Source: Candidatus Poribacteria bacterium (GTDB lineage: Bacteria > Poribacteria > WGA-4E > PCPOR2b). Taken from it: a stretch of DNA of 32,501 bases. The stretch is taken from NCBI GenBank assembly GCA_022826645.1, contig JAJDUM010000048.1, positions 1-32,501 on the forward strand. The letters are read 5' to 3'. Position 1 is the stretch's first letter. The number at the start of each line of letters is the position of its first letter. The translations under genes were made by a program, and so were the position numbers. Under the pieces are notes generated by a model that did not search any database, was not told the DNA's origin, and saw only the letters and a list, made by a program, of their open reading frames with translations. Below are positions 23,941 to 32,175 of the stretch, piece after piece.

Positions 23941-26900
23941 TTATTTTTCTACCTGCTCCACGCCAATTGTTGCATCTTCACCGTTCACCTTCTGTGATTT
24001 CAGAAACGCGTTGGCGCTTGACGATTCGACGATATGCAACGTCAAGGTCTCGTGTGTGATGTAGTCACGGTGGCGGTCAAACGCTTCGTGGACAATTGAC
24101 GTCGATTCCAGACTAAGGGAAATCCGATCAGAAACATTGAAATCGGCTTCCTTCCGAATCTGCTGAATCTTGTTGACCAATTCCCGTGCAAAACCTTCCA
24201 AGACGAGTTCGTGTGTCAGTTCTGTTGAGAGGGCAACGAACTTATGAGCGTCCGCTTCGACAGCATACCCCTCTTGGTTCTCCGACTGGACATCAACCTC
24301 CGTTCTGTCTAGCGTGTAGCTTACGCCTTCCACCTGAATTTCTAACTCACCGTTACCGTCGAGTTGTCCCTTGAGGTCAAGCACATTCGCTCCGGACATT
24401 GCTTTCGCAATTGCTTGAACACTTTTCCCGTATTTGGGTCCCAACAACCTGAAATTCGGCTTGATTGTGTAGGTCGCAAACTCGTCGATCCCCTCGTGGA
24501 AAGAGACCTCCTTGACGTTTAGCTCGTCTAAGACAAGCGCGGAGAGCCGATTAACCGCCGCTTGCTGATTTTCGGATATCCCACCAATCCCGATGCGTCC
24601 AATCGGTTGCCGCGTTTTGATCCCCGATCGATTCCGTGCAGCACGTCCCAGACCGATGAGGTCACGTGCGAGACTCATGTCGTCTTCCAGTGAGAGGTCG
24701 ACGAGTTCCTCATCCACAGTGGGGTAATCGGAGAGGTGTACGCTTTCAGGGGCATCTGGATCCACCGAACATACCAAGTTCTGGAAGATAGACTCCGTAA
24801 CGAACGGGATAAACGGCGCGAGTAGGCGACTGGTCGTCACCATCACTTGATACAAGGTCTGATAGGCGGCTTCCTTATCAGTATCGGCTTCTGATTTCCA
24901 GAAACGTCGTCGGCTACGCCGCAGATACCAGTTCGACAGATCATCCAGAAAATCCTCAACGACACGGCAGGCACCATCCGGCGAATATTCTTCGAGGCGT
25001 TCCGTTACCGACCGAACTGTGCTTTGTAGACGGGAGAGGATCCAACGGTCAAGGAGATTTTCAGATGCTTCCGGCTTTTCCTTCCAGAGTTCTGGGGTAG
25101 GTTGCCAACCATCAAGGTTCGCATAGGTGGCGAGGAAACTATACACATTCCAAAACGGAATGAGGACTTGACGACGCACTTCGTCAGAATGCTTATAGCC
25201 AAAGAGGAGATTCTGCTCAGGTTTGGCGGCGGAGTACATCCAGCGCATCACATCCACACCCATCGATTCGGCAGCGTCGTCGAACCAGATAGCGTTGCCC
25301 CACGATTTGTGCATTGCCCGTCCATCTTCCGCGAAGAGGGTTGCATAACTGAAATTATGCTTAAACGGGGCACGGCGTTCCATCACCGTACTCATTGCAA
25401 TCAGCGAATAGAACCAGTTTCGAAATTGTCCGGGGAAGCTTTCGCTGATCAGATCGGCGGGAAACCATTGGCTCCAGTAGTCGCGGTCGGTGCGATATTG
25501 CATTGTGCTGAAACTGACGATACCGGCATCCAGCCAGGGATTTCCAACGTCCGGAATACGGGAAACAGCGGCACCACAACTTGGGCAGGCGATCTTCACC
25601 GCATCAATCCAAGGACGGTGTGGGGTGTGTCCCTCAAATTCATCCCAACCTTCGACGGCGAGCTCCTCCAATTCCTCGAGGCTACCGACAACATGAAAAT
25701 GATCGCATTCATGGCATTCGTAGATGGGAAGTGCCAAGCCCCAGTAGCGTTTCTTCGAGATCATCCAATCGTGCATGTTGCGCAGCCAGTCGAGTTCGCG
25801 CGCAAGCCCGAAGGAAGGATACCACTTGGTCTCATTGTGGACGACCTCCATCATCTGGTAGCGCAGATTCCCTTCCTTCTCATCCTCTGTTACCTGCTCA
25901 TAGGGTTTATCGAGCTGCTCGCCCATTGAGATGAACCATTCATCCACGAGACGGAAGACCAATTCTTCTTCACAGCGCCAACACACCGGGTAGCGGTGGG
26001 TGTAGTCTTCAAGACGATAGACAATCCCTTTCTCCTTCAGATTTTCAAAGATGTCCTCCGCAACGGTGTGGACTTGCCGGCCCGTCAGCCAATCGAACCC
26101 GTCGAGATAGATACCCTCTGCTCCAAGCGGCGCGATGACAGGAATGCCTTGTTCTTTACTCAACTCAAAGTCTTCAGCACCGCAGCCGGGCGCGGTGTGG
26201 ACAATTCCTGTACCTTCCGCCTCGCCGACCTCGTCCCACAGGAGGACGCGGTGCCCTTCAGCGGCTCCGGAGGTCTGTTGCGCTGGCAGTTCATCGAAGG
26301 GACCGTCATAAGCCCAACCTTCCAATTCACCGCCCGATTTCTCCTCCAGAGTCTGATAATCGCCCCGGATGGCGTTTTCCAAGGCACCCTTGCTCAGCCA
26401 GAAACGATGCTCGTCCTGCTCCACCAGAACATAGGTCAGATCCGGGTGGACCGCTGCTGCGACATTGCTGGTCAACGTCCACGGCGTCGTCGTCCAGACC
26501 AGTAGATTTTCGTTGGGACGATCACGCAGCGGGAAGCGGAGAAAGATACTGGTATGTGTCAGTTCTCGGTAGCCATCGGTGACAATCTCGTGCTGGCTGA
26601 TGCCGGTATCACACCGCGAACACCACGGCATTACGTCGGTACCCTTATAGATCCAACCGCGATCGAAACACTTCTTCAGCATTGTCCAGATCGTATAGTT
26701 ATTCTCATTTGAAAACGTGAAATAAGACCCACCTAACTCCGGCAATCCGAGCCGACCCACAAGCTGTTCAGCCGTATCGGTAACGGGACCATTGGGACCT
26801 TCTACGGTGAGGGTCTGTGAAGGATTCTCTTCCATTTTTTTCTCCAGTTCACGCAAGAGATTTGGATCGTTCCAGTCCATCCAATAGCCGAGCCGCACGG

Positions 26901-27303
26901 ACTGTTCCGTCTGTGTCGCCGCGTGCCGGAGCACCTGCCGTTTGCAGGCATTGACAAATTTATCCAAGCCGTAGGATTCAATGTCCTTTTTTGCCTTAAA
27001 ACCCATGTCACGCTCAACATTGACCTCAATCCATAGGCCTTGGCAGTCAAACCCATTCTGGTATCGCGTCTGATAGCCTTGCATAGCTTTGAATCGTTGG
27101 AAGAGGTCTTTGTAGGTCCGCCCCCATGCGTGGTGAACACCCATTGGATTATTGGCGGTGATTGGACCGTCAATGAAACTCCAGCGTGGTGCCTCCTGCC
27201 GCAGATCCTTGAGTTTGTCGAAAACGTCGCTGTCGCGCCAGAAATCTAATATTTGATGCTCTTGGGTGACGAAGTCTACCGTGTTGGGTACATCCTTAAA
27301 CAT
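23941..27303 (-). CDS. ileS: Isoleucine--tRNA ligase (HHAWG-type class I synthetase)
   Basis: This 1120-residue enzyme charges tRNA-Ile and edits mischarged valine. The HIGH motif appears as HHAW (57-60 in NPMGVHHAWG), and the KMSKS loop as AMHKS (663-667, GRAMHKSWGN), both unusual. The editing domain shows TTTPWTL (271-277) and GTGIVHTAPGCGAEDF. Zinc-type cysteine pairs occur at CWRC (441-444), CHEC (530-533) and CPSC (573-576). The C-terminal part carries the anticodon-binding and DUF5915-like regions. About 45 extra residues separate WMDW from SYFTFSNENNYTIW (143-193). I chose ATG 27303 because AGGAG lies six bases upstream; an in-frame ATG at 27345 would run into the attenuator. The isoleucine-rich leader peptide upstream independently supports the amino acid assignment. 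It is monocistronic with a strong terminator. Confidence 0.93.
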   Translation of the reverse strand: MFKDVPNTVDFVTQEHQILDFWRDSDVFDKLKDLRQEAPRWSFIDGPITANNPMGVHHAWGRTYKDLFQRFKAMQGYQTRYQNGFDCQGLWIEVNVERDMGFKAKKDIESYGLDKFVNACKRQVLRHAATQTEQSVRLGYWMDWNDPNLLRELEKKMEENPSQTLTVEGPNGPVTDTAEQLVGRLGLPELGGSYFTFSNENNYTIWTMLKKCFDRGWIYKGTDVMPWCSRCDTGISQHEIVTDGYRELTHTSIFLRFPLRDRPNENLLVWTTTPWTLTSNVAAAVHPDLTYVLVEQDEHRFWLSKGALENAIRGDYQTLEEKSGGELEGWAYDGPFDELPAQQTSGAAEGHRVLLWDEVGEAEGTGIVHTAPGCGAEDFELSKEQGIPVIAPLGAEGIYLDGFDWLTGRQVHTVAEDIFENLKEKGIVYRLEDYTHRYPVCWRCEEELVFRLVDEWFISMGEQLDKPYEQVTEDEKEGNLRYQMMEVVHNETKWYPSFGLARELDWLRNMHDWMISKKRYWGLALPIYECHECDHFHVVGSLEELEELAVEGWDEFEGHTPHRPWIDAVKIACPSCGAAVSRIPDVGNPWLDAGIVSFSTMQYRTDRDYWSQWFPADLISESFPGQFRNWFYSLIAMSTVMERRAPFKHNFSYATLFAEDGRAMHKSWGNAIWFDDAAESMGVDVMRWMYSAAKPEQNLLFGYKHSDEVRRQVLIPFWNVYSFLATYANLDGWQPTPELWKEKPEASENLLDRWILSRLQSTVRSVTERLEEYSPDGACRVVEDFLDDLSNWYLRRSRRRFWKSEADTDKEAAYQTLYQVMVTTSRLLAPFIPFVTESIFQNLVCSVDPDAPESVHLSDYPTVDEELVDLSLEDDMSLARDLIGLGRAARNRSGIKTRQPIGRIGIGGISENQQAAVNRLSALVLDELNVKEVSFHEGIDEFATYTIKPNFRLLGPKYGKSVQAIAKAMSGANVLDLKGQLDGNGELEIQVEGVSYTLDRTEVDVQSENQEGYAVEADAHKFVALSTELTHELVLEGFARELVNKIQQIRKEADFNVSDRISLSLESTSIVHEAFDRHRDYITHETLTLHIVESSSANAFLKSQKVNGEDATIGVEQVEK

Positions 27304-27342
27304 GCTTTTCTCCTGTGTGCAAAACGTATATGAATTTTCTTC

Positions 27343-27388
27343 CAAACAAAAACGCCCACCACCGAAGTCGCTTCGATGGTGGGCGTTT
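27343..27388 (-). terminator. Attenuator terminator in the ileS leader
   Basis: On the minus strand an 18-pair stem, with one U-G wobble and a three-base CGA loop, is formed by 27371-27388 (5' arm, containing GCCCACCATCGAAG) and 27350-27367 (3' arm), followed by TTTTTGTTTG. It is an intrinsic terminator placed before the ileS start at 27303, so it must be conditional for ileS to be expressed. Confidence 0.9.
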
Positions 27389-27415
27389 GTATTTTTATAA
27401 CTGCTGTAATCGAGT

Positions 27416-27544
27416 TTACTTTGTTTCCATCAGCCCACCATCGCGAGGAATGCCAATGATAATAGAAATAATCCCAATAGAAAGACGTATATTCCGACTT
27501 TCAGTCTCGCTTGTTAATCCATGGGCTGATGGTACGTGTGACAC
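27416..27544 (-). CDS. ileS leader peptide
   Basis: This is a 42-codon ORF starting with GTG and ending TAA. It contains eight isoleucines, seven of them within residues 23-32 (IGIISIIIGI), using ATT and ATC codons. A strong AAGGAG (plus coordinates 27554-27559) lies nine bases upstream. The ORF overlaps both alternative-pairing segments of the attenuator: segment 1 at codons 5-8 and segment 2 at codons 34-40. The peptide itself resembles no functional protein; its likely use is to report charged tRNA-Ile supply through ribosome position. Confidence 0.88.
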   Translation of the reverse strand: MSHVPSAHGLTSETESRNIRLSIGIISIIIGIPRDGGLMETK

Positions 27545-27585
27545 GGTGTGAATCTCCTTGTTCGGTTCTTGTATGACTGAGCAGT

Positions 27586-27614
27586 ATGGTAACAGACGTT
27601 TGCAGGGATGTCAA
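27586..27614 (-). promoter_or_regulatory. Promoter of the ileS leader
   Basis: On the minus strand a perfect TTGACA (27609-27614) and TACCAT (27586-27591) are 17 bases apart. The start near 27579 lies about 20 bases before the leader Shine-Dalgarno site. It is divergent from the promoter at 27639-27667. Confidence 0.75.
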
Positions 27615-27638
27615 GATTTTTCTGTCTTTTGTTTGTGC

Positions 27639-27667
27639 TTGCAATGGCACTTCGATTTTGATATAAT
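27639..27667 (+). promoter_or_regulatory. Promoter for the dehydrogenase / NAD synthetase genes
   Basis: TTGCAA (27639-27644) and a perfect TATAAT (27662-27667) are 17 bases apart on the plus strand. The start near 27674 would give a leader of about 210 bases before the ATG at 27885, running through the repeat at 27715-27783. A second TATAAT at 27799-27804 has no good -35 partner. Confidence 0.55.
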
Positions 27668-27714
27668 GCCGAACAGCACTGATTATAGGAAGGGAGTTCA
27701 GGGTTAACTCATAC

Positions 27715-27783
27715 CGCAGAGGCACAGAGAACACAGAGACAACCTAACAATGTTTGCCCGGTGCCTTAGATCCCTCTGTGTTC
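27715..27783 (+). repeat. Dispersed CAGAGRCACAGAG-type hairpin repeat
   Basis: A block with CCGCAGAGGCACAGAG leads into GAACACAGAG (27729-27738), which is perfectly complementary to CTCTGTGTTC (27774-27783) across a 35-base loop. I recall similar CGCAGAG/CACAGAG elements as dispersed repeats in many genomes. It lies in the 5' leader of the dehydrogenase transcript. Function unknown. Confidence 0.6.
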
Positions 27784-27884
27784 ATCTTAATGAAAGCCTA
27801 TAATAACTCAGCATAAGTGATGATTTCATTGCCTTGCGAAATCAGTTGACCGGATCATAGGCGAAAACATTCAGGAGAATAAGG

Positions 27885-28904
27885 ATGAAAAAAGCGGTTA
27901 TACTTGGAGAACGTCAAGCGGGTCTCGCTGAGGTTCCAGATCCACAGCCCAAAGAGGACTGGGTCGTTGTCAAAGTACACGCTGCACCGATGTGCACTGA
28001 ATATAAGGGGTATGTGTCAGGAGGCAAATCAGACTCCCTCGGACACGAAGCAGCGGGGGAAGTGGTTGCGGTGGCACAACCGGGAAAGGTCAAGGAAGGC
28101 GATCGAGTGGTCGTAATGCCGCAGTACCCGTGTGGCACATGCCACCTGTGCATTGACGGAGACTATATTCACTGCGAAAGTGCTTACGATTTTGAAGGCT
28201 TCACCGGTTCGCCTGAAGGGCGCGCAACGATGGCACAATATCTCCTGAAACCCTCTTGGATCCTGCCGAAAATTCCAGATGGGGTGCCCTATGAACATGC
28301 GGGACTTGCCTGCTGTGCGCTGGGACCTTCATTTGGCGCATTCCAGACGATGGGTCTGAGTGCCTATGACACCGTGCTGATAACTGGCATCGGTCCGGTT
28401 GGATTTGGTGCGGTGGTCAACGCTCGTTTTCGCGGCGCGCGGGTCATCGCTGTGGAGTCGGTCCCGTGGCGCGCTGAACGCGTGAAGCAGATGGGTGCCG
28501 CGGAAGTCCTCGCTCCGAGCGATCCGGAGATTGTTGAAAAAATTAAAGATTTGACAGATGGGGTCGGTGTGGATTATGCGTTAGACTGCTCTGGAACGGT
28601 TCAAGCCGAACGGCTCTGCATTGACGCAGCACGGCGCAAAGGGAAAGTTGCTTATGTTGGAGAGTGTGGTCAAGATTTGCCGATCCGCGTCAGTCCAGAC
28701 CTTATTCGCAAGGGGCTTACCATCATAGGCAACTGGCACTATAATCTCAGCGATTTTCCGGGGATTATGAAAGTGATCCAAGAGTCACCGTTGATTGACG
28801 ACCTACTTATCAGCCACATTATTCCGATGAGCGAGATTCAGAAGGCGTTTGAGATTTCGTCATCCCATCAGAATAGTAAGATGATCCTGAAACCGTGGGA
28901 ATAA
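27885..28904 (+). CDS. Zinc-dependent alcohol dehydrogenase
   Basis: This 339-residue MDR enzyme carries both zinc sites. The catalytic site is formed by Cys37 (MCTEYKGY, a variant of the usual CGxD), His54 and Glu55 (GHEAAGE). The structural site has all four cysteines: Cys83, Cys86, Cys89 and Cys97 (CGTCHLCIDGDYIHC). The Rossmann motif is GIGPVGFG (168-175), followed by an acidic end to strand two (VIAVES). The ATG at 27885 follows AGGAG at seven bases. Unlike the dehydrogenase at 829, it keeps the structural lobe. It is 42 bases upstream of the NAD synthetase gene, so the two may be co-transcribed; the pairing of an NAD(P)-dependent enzyme with NAD synthesis may be incidental. Substrate unknown. 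Confidence 0.92.
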   Translation: MKKAVILGERQAGLAEVPDPQPKEDWVVVKVHAAPMCTEYKGYVSGGKSDSLGHEAAGEVVAVAQPGKVKEGDRVVVMPQYPCGTCHLCIDGDYIHCESAYDFEGFTGSPEGRATMAQYLLKPSWILPKIPDGVPYEHAGLACCALGPSFGAFQTMGLSAYDTVLITGIGPVGFGAVVNARFRGARVIAVESVPWRAERVKQMGAAEVLAPSDPEIVEKIKDLTDGVGVDYALDCSGTVQAERLCIDAARRKGKVAYVGECGQDLPIRVSPDLIRKGLTIIGNWHYNLSDFPGIMKVIQESPLIDDLLISHIIPMSEIQKAFEISSSHQNSKMILKPWE

Positions 28905-28946
28905 GACGGATTGCTGATTGTAAATTGAGGAGCAGGAGGTAGACTG

Positions 28947-31037
28947 ATGAAGCTTACTACCTTAGCAACGTGCAACCTCACCCAATGGGCACTTGATTTC
29001 GAGGGGAATCTGGGGCGGATTATCGAGTCGATTCAGATTGCCAAGGAGAGCGGAGCGCGCTATCGGCTTGGTCCCGAACTTGAGATACCGGGGTATGGTT
29101 GTGAGGACCATTTCTTGGAGGGAGATACTTTTCTCCATTCGTGGGAATGCCTTGCTGAAATCCTCAGGGACGATTTAACAACCGACATCTTGTGCGATAT
29201 CGGGATGCCGGTTATGCACAAGAATGTACGGTATAACTGTCGTATCTTCGCACTGAATGGAAAGATCCTCCTCATCCGCCCTAAGCTGATTCTGGCTGCT
29301 GATGGCAACTATCGGGAAACGCGGTGGTTTGCCGCATGGCAACACCCACGACAGGTGGAAGAATATCACCTGCCGCGTATGCTCCGAGAGATGACGGGAC
29401 AGGAAACGGTTCCCTTCGGCGACGCGGCGATCGCGACGCGGGATACTGCCTTAGCCGCTGAGACCTGCGAGGAGCTTTTCGCACCAAGTAGCCCACATAT
29501 CTATCTCGGCTTGAACGGGATCGAAATTATCGCTAACGGCTCGGGGTCCCATCACGAACTTCGCAAACTGAATACGCGGGTAGATCTCATCCGCAGTGCG
29601 ACATCGAAAAGTGGTGGCATCTACCTCTACGCGAATCAGCAGGGATGTGATGGAGGCAGACTGTATTTTGATGGATGTGCGATGATCGCTGTCAATGGGG
29701 AGATTGTGGCGCAGGGTTCGCAATTTTCGCTGAATGAGGTTGAAGTTGTAACAGCAACTATGAACCTGGAAGATGTGCGCTCGAAGCGTGGTGCGGTGAT
29801 AAGCCGAATGGTCCAAGCCAGCCAATCGGATTCGGTACCACGAATAGGCGCGGATTTTGAACTTACGGTTGAAGATTTCGCTGACTCTCCTTCCTCTCCA
29901 ATTGATGTGGCCTATCATACACCGGAAGAAGAGATTGCCTACGGTCCCGCTTGTTGGCTATGGGACTACCTGAGACGCTCTGGTGTTACGGGATACTTCT
30001 TGCCGATCTCCGGCGGGGCAGATAGCTCATCGGTAGCAACTATCGTCGGCTCAATGTGTCAGATGGTCGCGCAGGCGGCGCAGGCGGGGAACCAGCAGGT
30101 CATCCGGGATGCCCGTCGGATTGTGGGGGAAAGCCGGGATAGTGCCTACCTGCCAACTGATCCACGTGAATTTGCTAACCGGGTCTTTTATACCTGTTAC
30201 ATGGCAACCCAGAATAGCTCAAAAGCGACGCGGGATCGCGCGAAGCAGTTGACCGATCAGATTGGTTCTTACCACTTGAGTGTGAATATTGATTCAGTTG
30301 TCGCAGCCCTCTACTCTCTTTTTGTGGGTATTACTGGGAAAACCCCGCAGTTTAAGGTGGAGGGTGGAACAGCGGAGGAGAATAACGCCTTGCAGAATAT
30401 TCAGGCGCGCATCCGTATGACCCTTGCTTATTTGATGGCGCAATTATTGCCGTGGGTACGGGGAAAACAGGGAGCGTTGTTGGTTTTGGGTAGTGCCAAT
30501 GTGGATGAGAGCCTCCGAGGATATGTGACCAAATATGATTGCAGCAGTGCAGATCTGAACCCAATCGGTGGAATCAGTAAGACCGACCTCCGCCGGTTTC
30601 TACGGTGGGCAGCAGACCATCTGGGCTACGACACTCTCATTGAAGTGGTCGAAGCACCACCGACAGCGGAGCTGGAACCGATCACTGAAACATACACGCA
30701 AGAGGATGAGGCGGATATGGGCATGACCTACGATGAGCTCAGTCGTTTCGGGAGGTTACGGAAGATTGACCGGTGCGGTCCTGTGAGTATGTTTGAGAAG
30801 TTGGTGCACGAATGGAATCATCTTCCGCCCCAAGAGGTAGCCGAAAAGGTCAAACGCTTCTTTTACTACTATTCTGTGAACCGCCATAAGATGACGACAC
30901 TGACACCGTCGTATCACGCCGAGTCGTATTCGCCTGACGATAACCGGTTCGATCTGCGCCAGTTCCTCTACAATATTCGATGGGGTTGGCAGTTTCGCCG
31001 GATTGATCGACGTGTTGAGGAGATGAACAGCAAATAA
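28947..31037 (+). CDS. nadE: Glutamine-dependent NAD+ synthetase, eukaryote-like form
   Basis: This 696-residue two-domain enzyme makes NAD+ from nicotinic acid adenine dinucleotide, taking ammonia from glutamine. The N-terminal nitrilase-type glutaminase domain has the triad Glu44 ([11 protein letters not shown]), Lys113 ([14 protein letters not shown]) and Cys174 (ETCEELF). The C-terminal synthetase domain has the P-loop SGGADS (355-360). Sequence blocks such as [37 protein letters not shown] and [16 protein letters not shown] are, from memory, close to those of human NADSYN1 and yeast Qns1, and the catalytic spacing is the same. It is also longer than the usual bacterial glutamine-dependent NadE. 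The ATG at 28947 follows GGAGG at seven bases. It ends four bases from the convergent M29 gene. Confidence 0.95.
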   Translation: MKLTTLATCNLTQWALDFEGNLGRIIESIQIAKESGARYRLGPELEIPGYGCEDHFLEGDTFLHSWECLAEILRDDLTTDILCDIGMPVMHKNVRYNCRIFALNGKILLIRPKLILAADGNYRETRWFAAWQHPRQVEEYHLPRMLREMTGQETVPFGDAAIATRDTALAAETCEELFAPSSPHIYLGLNGIEIIANGSGSHHELRKLNTRVDLIRSATSKSGGIYLYANQQGCDGGRLYFDGCAMIAVNGEIVAQGSQFSLNEVEVVTATMNLEDVRSKRGAVISRMVQASQSDSVPRIGADFELTVEDFADSPSSPIDVAYHTPEEEIAYGPACWLWDYLRRSGVTGYFLPISGGADSSSVATIVGSMCQMVAQAAQAGNQQVIRDARRIVGESRDSAYLPTDPREFANRVFYTCYMATQNSSKATRDRAKQLTDQIGSYHLSVNIDSVVAALYSLFVGITGKTPQFKVEGGTAEENNALQNIQARIRMTLAYLMAQLLPWVRGKQGALLVLGSANVDESLRGYVTKYDCSSADLNPIGGISKTDLRRFLRWAADHLGYDTLIEVVEAPPTAELEPITETYTQEDEADMGMTYDELSRFGRLRKIDRCGPVSMFEKLVHEWNHLPPQEVAEKVKRFFYYYSVNRHKMTTLTPSYHAESYSPDDNRFDLRQFLYNIRWGWQFRRIDRRVEEMNSK

Positions 31038-31041
31038 AGCG

Positions 31042-32175
31042 TCAATCCGTTCCCGATGCTGACAGCAGACTCTCAGGGTTAAGTCCCTCTAACTCGGGGA
31101 GGACAAACCTTCCATCCTTCCGAATCAACGTCCCATCGAAAGAGATTTCGCCACCACCGTGTTCAGGCGTTTGAATCATCACCATATCCCAATGGACGCT
31201 TGAGCGCACCCCGTTATCCGCGTCTTCATACGCCTGTCCGGGCGTGAAATGGAATGACCCCGCGATCTTCTCGTCGAACAAAATATCGAGCATCGGGTTG
31301 TTGATATATGGGTTAAACCCGATAGCAAACTCGCCGATATATCGTGCACCCGGATCTGTATCGAGGATGTCGTTGAGTTTCTCGCTGTTATTGGCGGAGG
31401 CATTTACGATTTTACCGTTCTCAAAATGGAGGCAGATATCGTTGAAAACCGTTCCCTGGTAGAGCGTTGGGGTATTAAAATGGATAACACCGTTGACCGA
31501 TTCGCGAACAGGGGCGGTAAAACATTCGCCATCTGGGATATTCCTTTCACCCGTACAGGGGATGACGGGGATATCCTTGATGCTGAATTTCAGATCTGTT
31601 TCCGGTCCAACGATGTGAACTTCGTCCGTCCCCTCCATCATCGCTTTGAGCGGTGAGATTGCCTTTTCCATATGGCTGTAGTCGAGCGTACACACGTCAA
31701 AATAGAAGTCTTCGAACGCTTCGGTGCTCATTTTTGCGCTCTGTGCCATTGACGGTGAGGGCCAACGCAGGACAACCCATTTCGTCTTGGAAACACGGAT
31801 ATCGAAGTGGACGGGGGTCAACCAGTGTTTTTCGTATGCACGCATCCCCTCTGTTGGCACATCGGACATCTCGGCAATATTTTGGCTGCCACGGATGCCG
31901 ATATACGCTTGTACCTGTTTCATCCGGTAACCTTCGTATTCACCAATCAGTTTCAACCCTTCCTCGTCGGCATTTCGGAGCAGCTCGCGTTGGATGCGGT
32001 TCTGCTTAATTTCAACGAGTGGTATACCGCCAGCCTCCCGCACTGTGCGGATCAAAGCGATAATCATCTCTTCTGGGATATCAAACCCTTCAATCAGAAC
32101 ATACTCACCGGGTTGTACCTTGGTTGAGTGGGTTGTCAGTACATCTGCCAGTTTGTCTAGCCGTGAATCGTGCAT
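31042..32175 (-). CDS. M29 family aminopeptidase
   Basis: This 377-residue cytoplasmic metalloprotease removes N-terminal residues from peptides. M29 metal-ligand motifs are in order: Glu217 (IPDGECFTAP), Glu282 (GEFAIGFN), His309 (IAGSFHFTPGQAY), then His328 and Asp330 (SVHWDMVM). The length is normal for AmpS/PepS-type enzymes, and the N-terminal domain is typical (VQPGEYVLIEG). The ATG at 32175 follows GGAGG at five bases. The gene is convergent with nadE, only four bases apart with no terminator between, so read-through or antisense overlap is possible. An AT-rich TATACT lies upstream but I found no matching -35. Confidence 0.9.
   Translation of the reverse strand: MHDSRLDKLADVLTTHSTKVQPGEYVLIEGFDIPEEMIIALIRTVREAGGIPLVEIKQNRIQRELLRNADEEGLKLIGEYEGYRMKQVQAYIGIRGSQNIAEMSDVPTEGMRAYEKHWLTPVHFDIRVSKTKWVVLRWPSPSMAQSAKMSTEAFEDFYFDVCTLDYSHMEKAISPLKAMMEGTDEVHIVGPETDLKFSIKDIPVIPCTGERNIPDGECFTAPVRESVNGVIHFNTPTLYQGTVFNDICLHFENGKIVNASANNSEKLNDILDTDPGARYIGEFAIGFNPYINNPMLDILFDEKIAGSFHFTPGQAYEDADNGVRSSVHWDMVMIQTPEHGGGEISFDGTLIRKDGRFVLPELEGLNPESLLSASGTD

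Larger units (their letters stand above)
27343..27579 (-). promoter_or_regulatory. Isoleucine-responsive transcription attenuator of ileS
   Basis: Four leader segments can pair in exclusive ways. Segment 1 (27522-27532) pairs perfectly over 11 bases with segment 2 (27427-27437). Segment 2 (27433-27443) also pairs perfectly over 11 bases with the terminator 5' arm (27374-27384). That arm otherwise forms the terminator with 27350-27367. Segment 2 follows directly after a run of Ile codons and overlaps codons 34-40 of the leader ORF. If a ribosome stalls on the Ile codons, segment 2 is free to block the terminator. If it reaches the stop at 27416, segment 2 is covered and the terminator forms. 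Without translation, 1:2 pairing also favours termination. The pairings are seen; the mechanism is inferred from known amino acid operons. Confidence 0.88.

Noticed and set aside
25102..25929. 275-codon plus-strand frame antisense to ileS
   Set aside because: A shadow frame over a well-conserved synthetase; its length is explained by the codon bias of the real gene.
27415..27580. T-box riboswitch upstream of ileS
   Set aside because: The conserved T-box sequence and specifier-loop layout are not seen; the Ile-codon leader ORF and its alternative pairings explain the region better.
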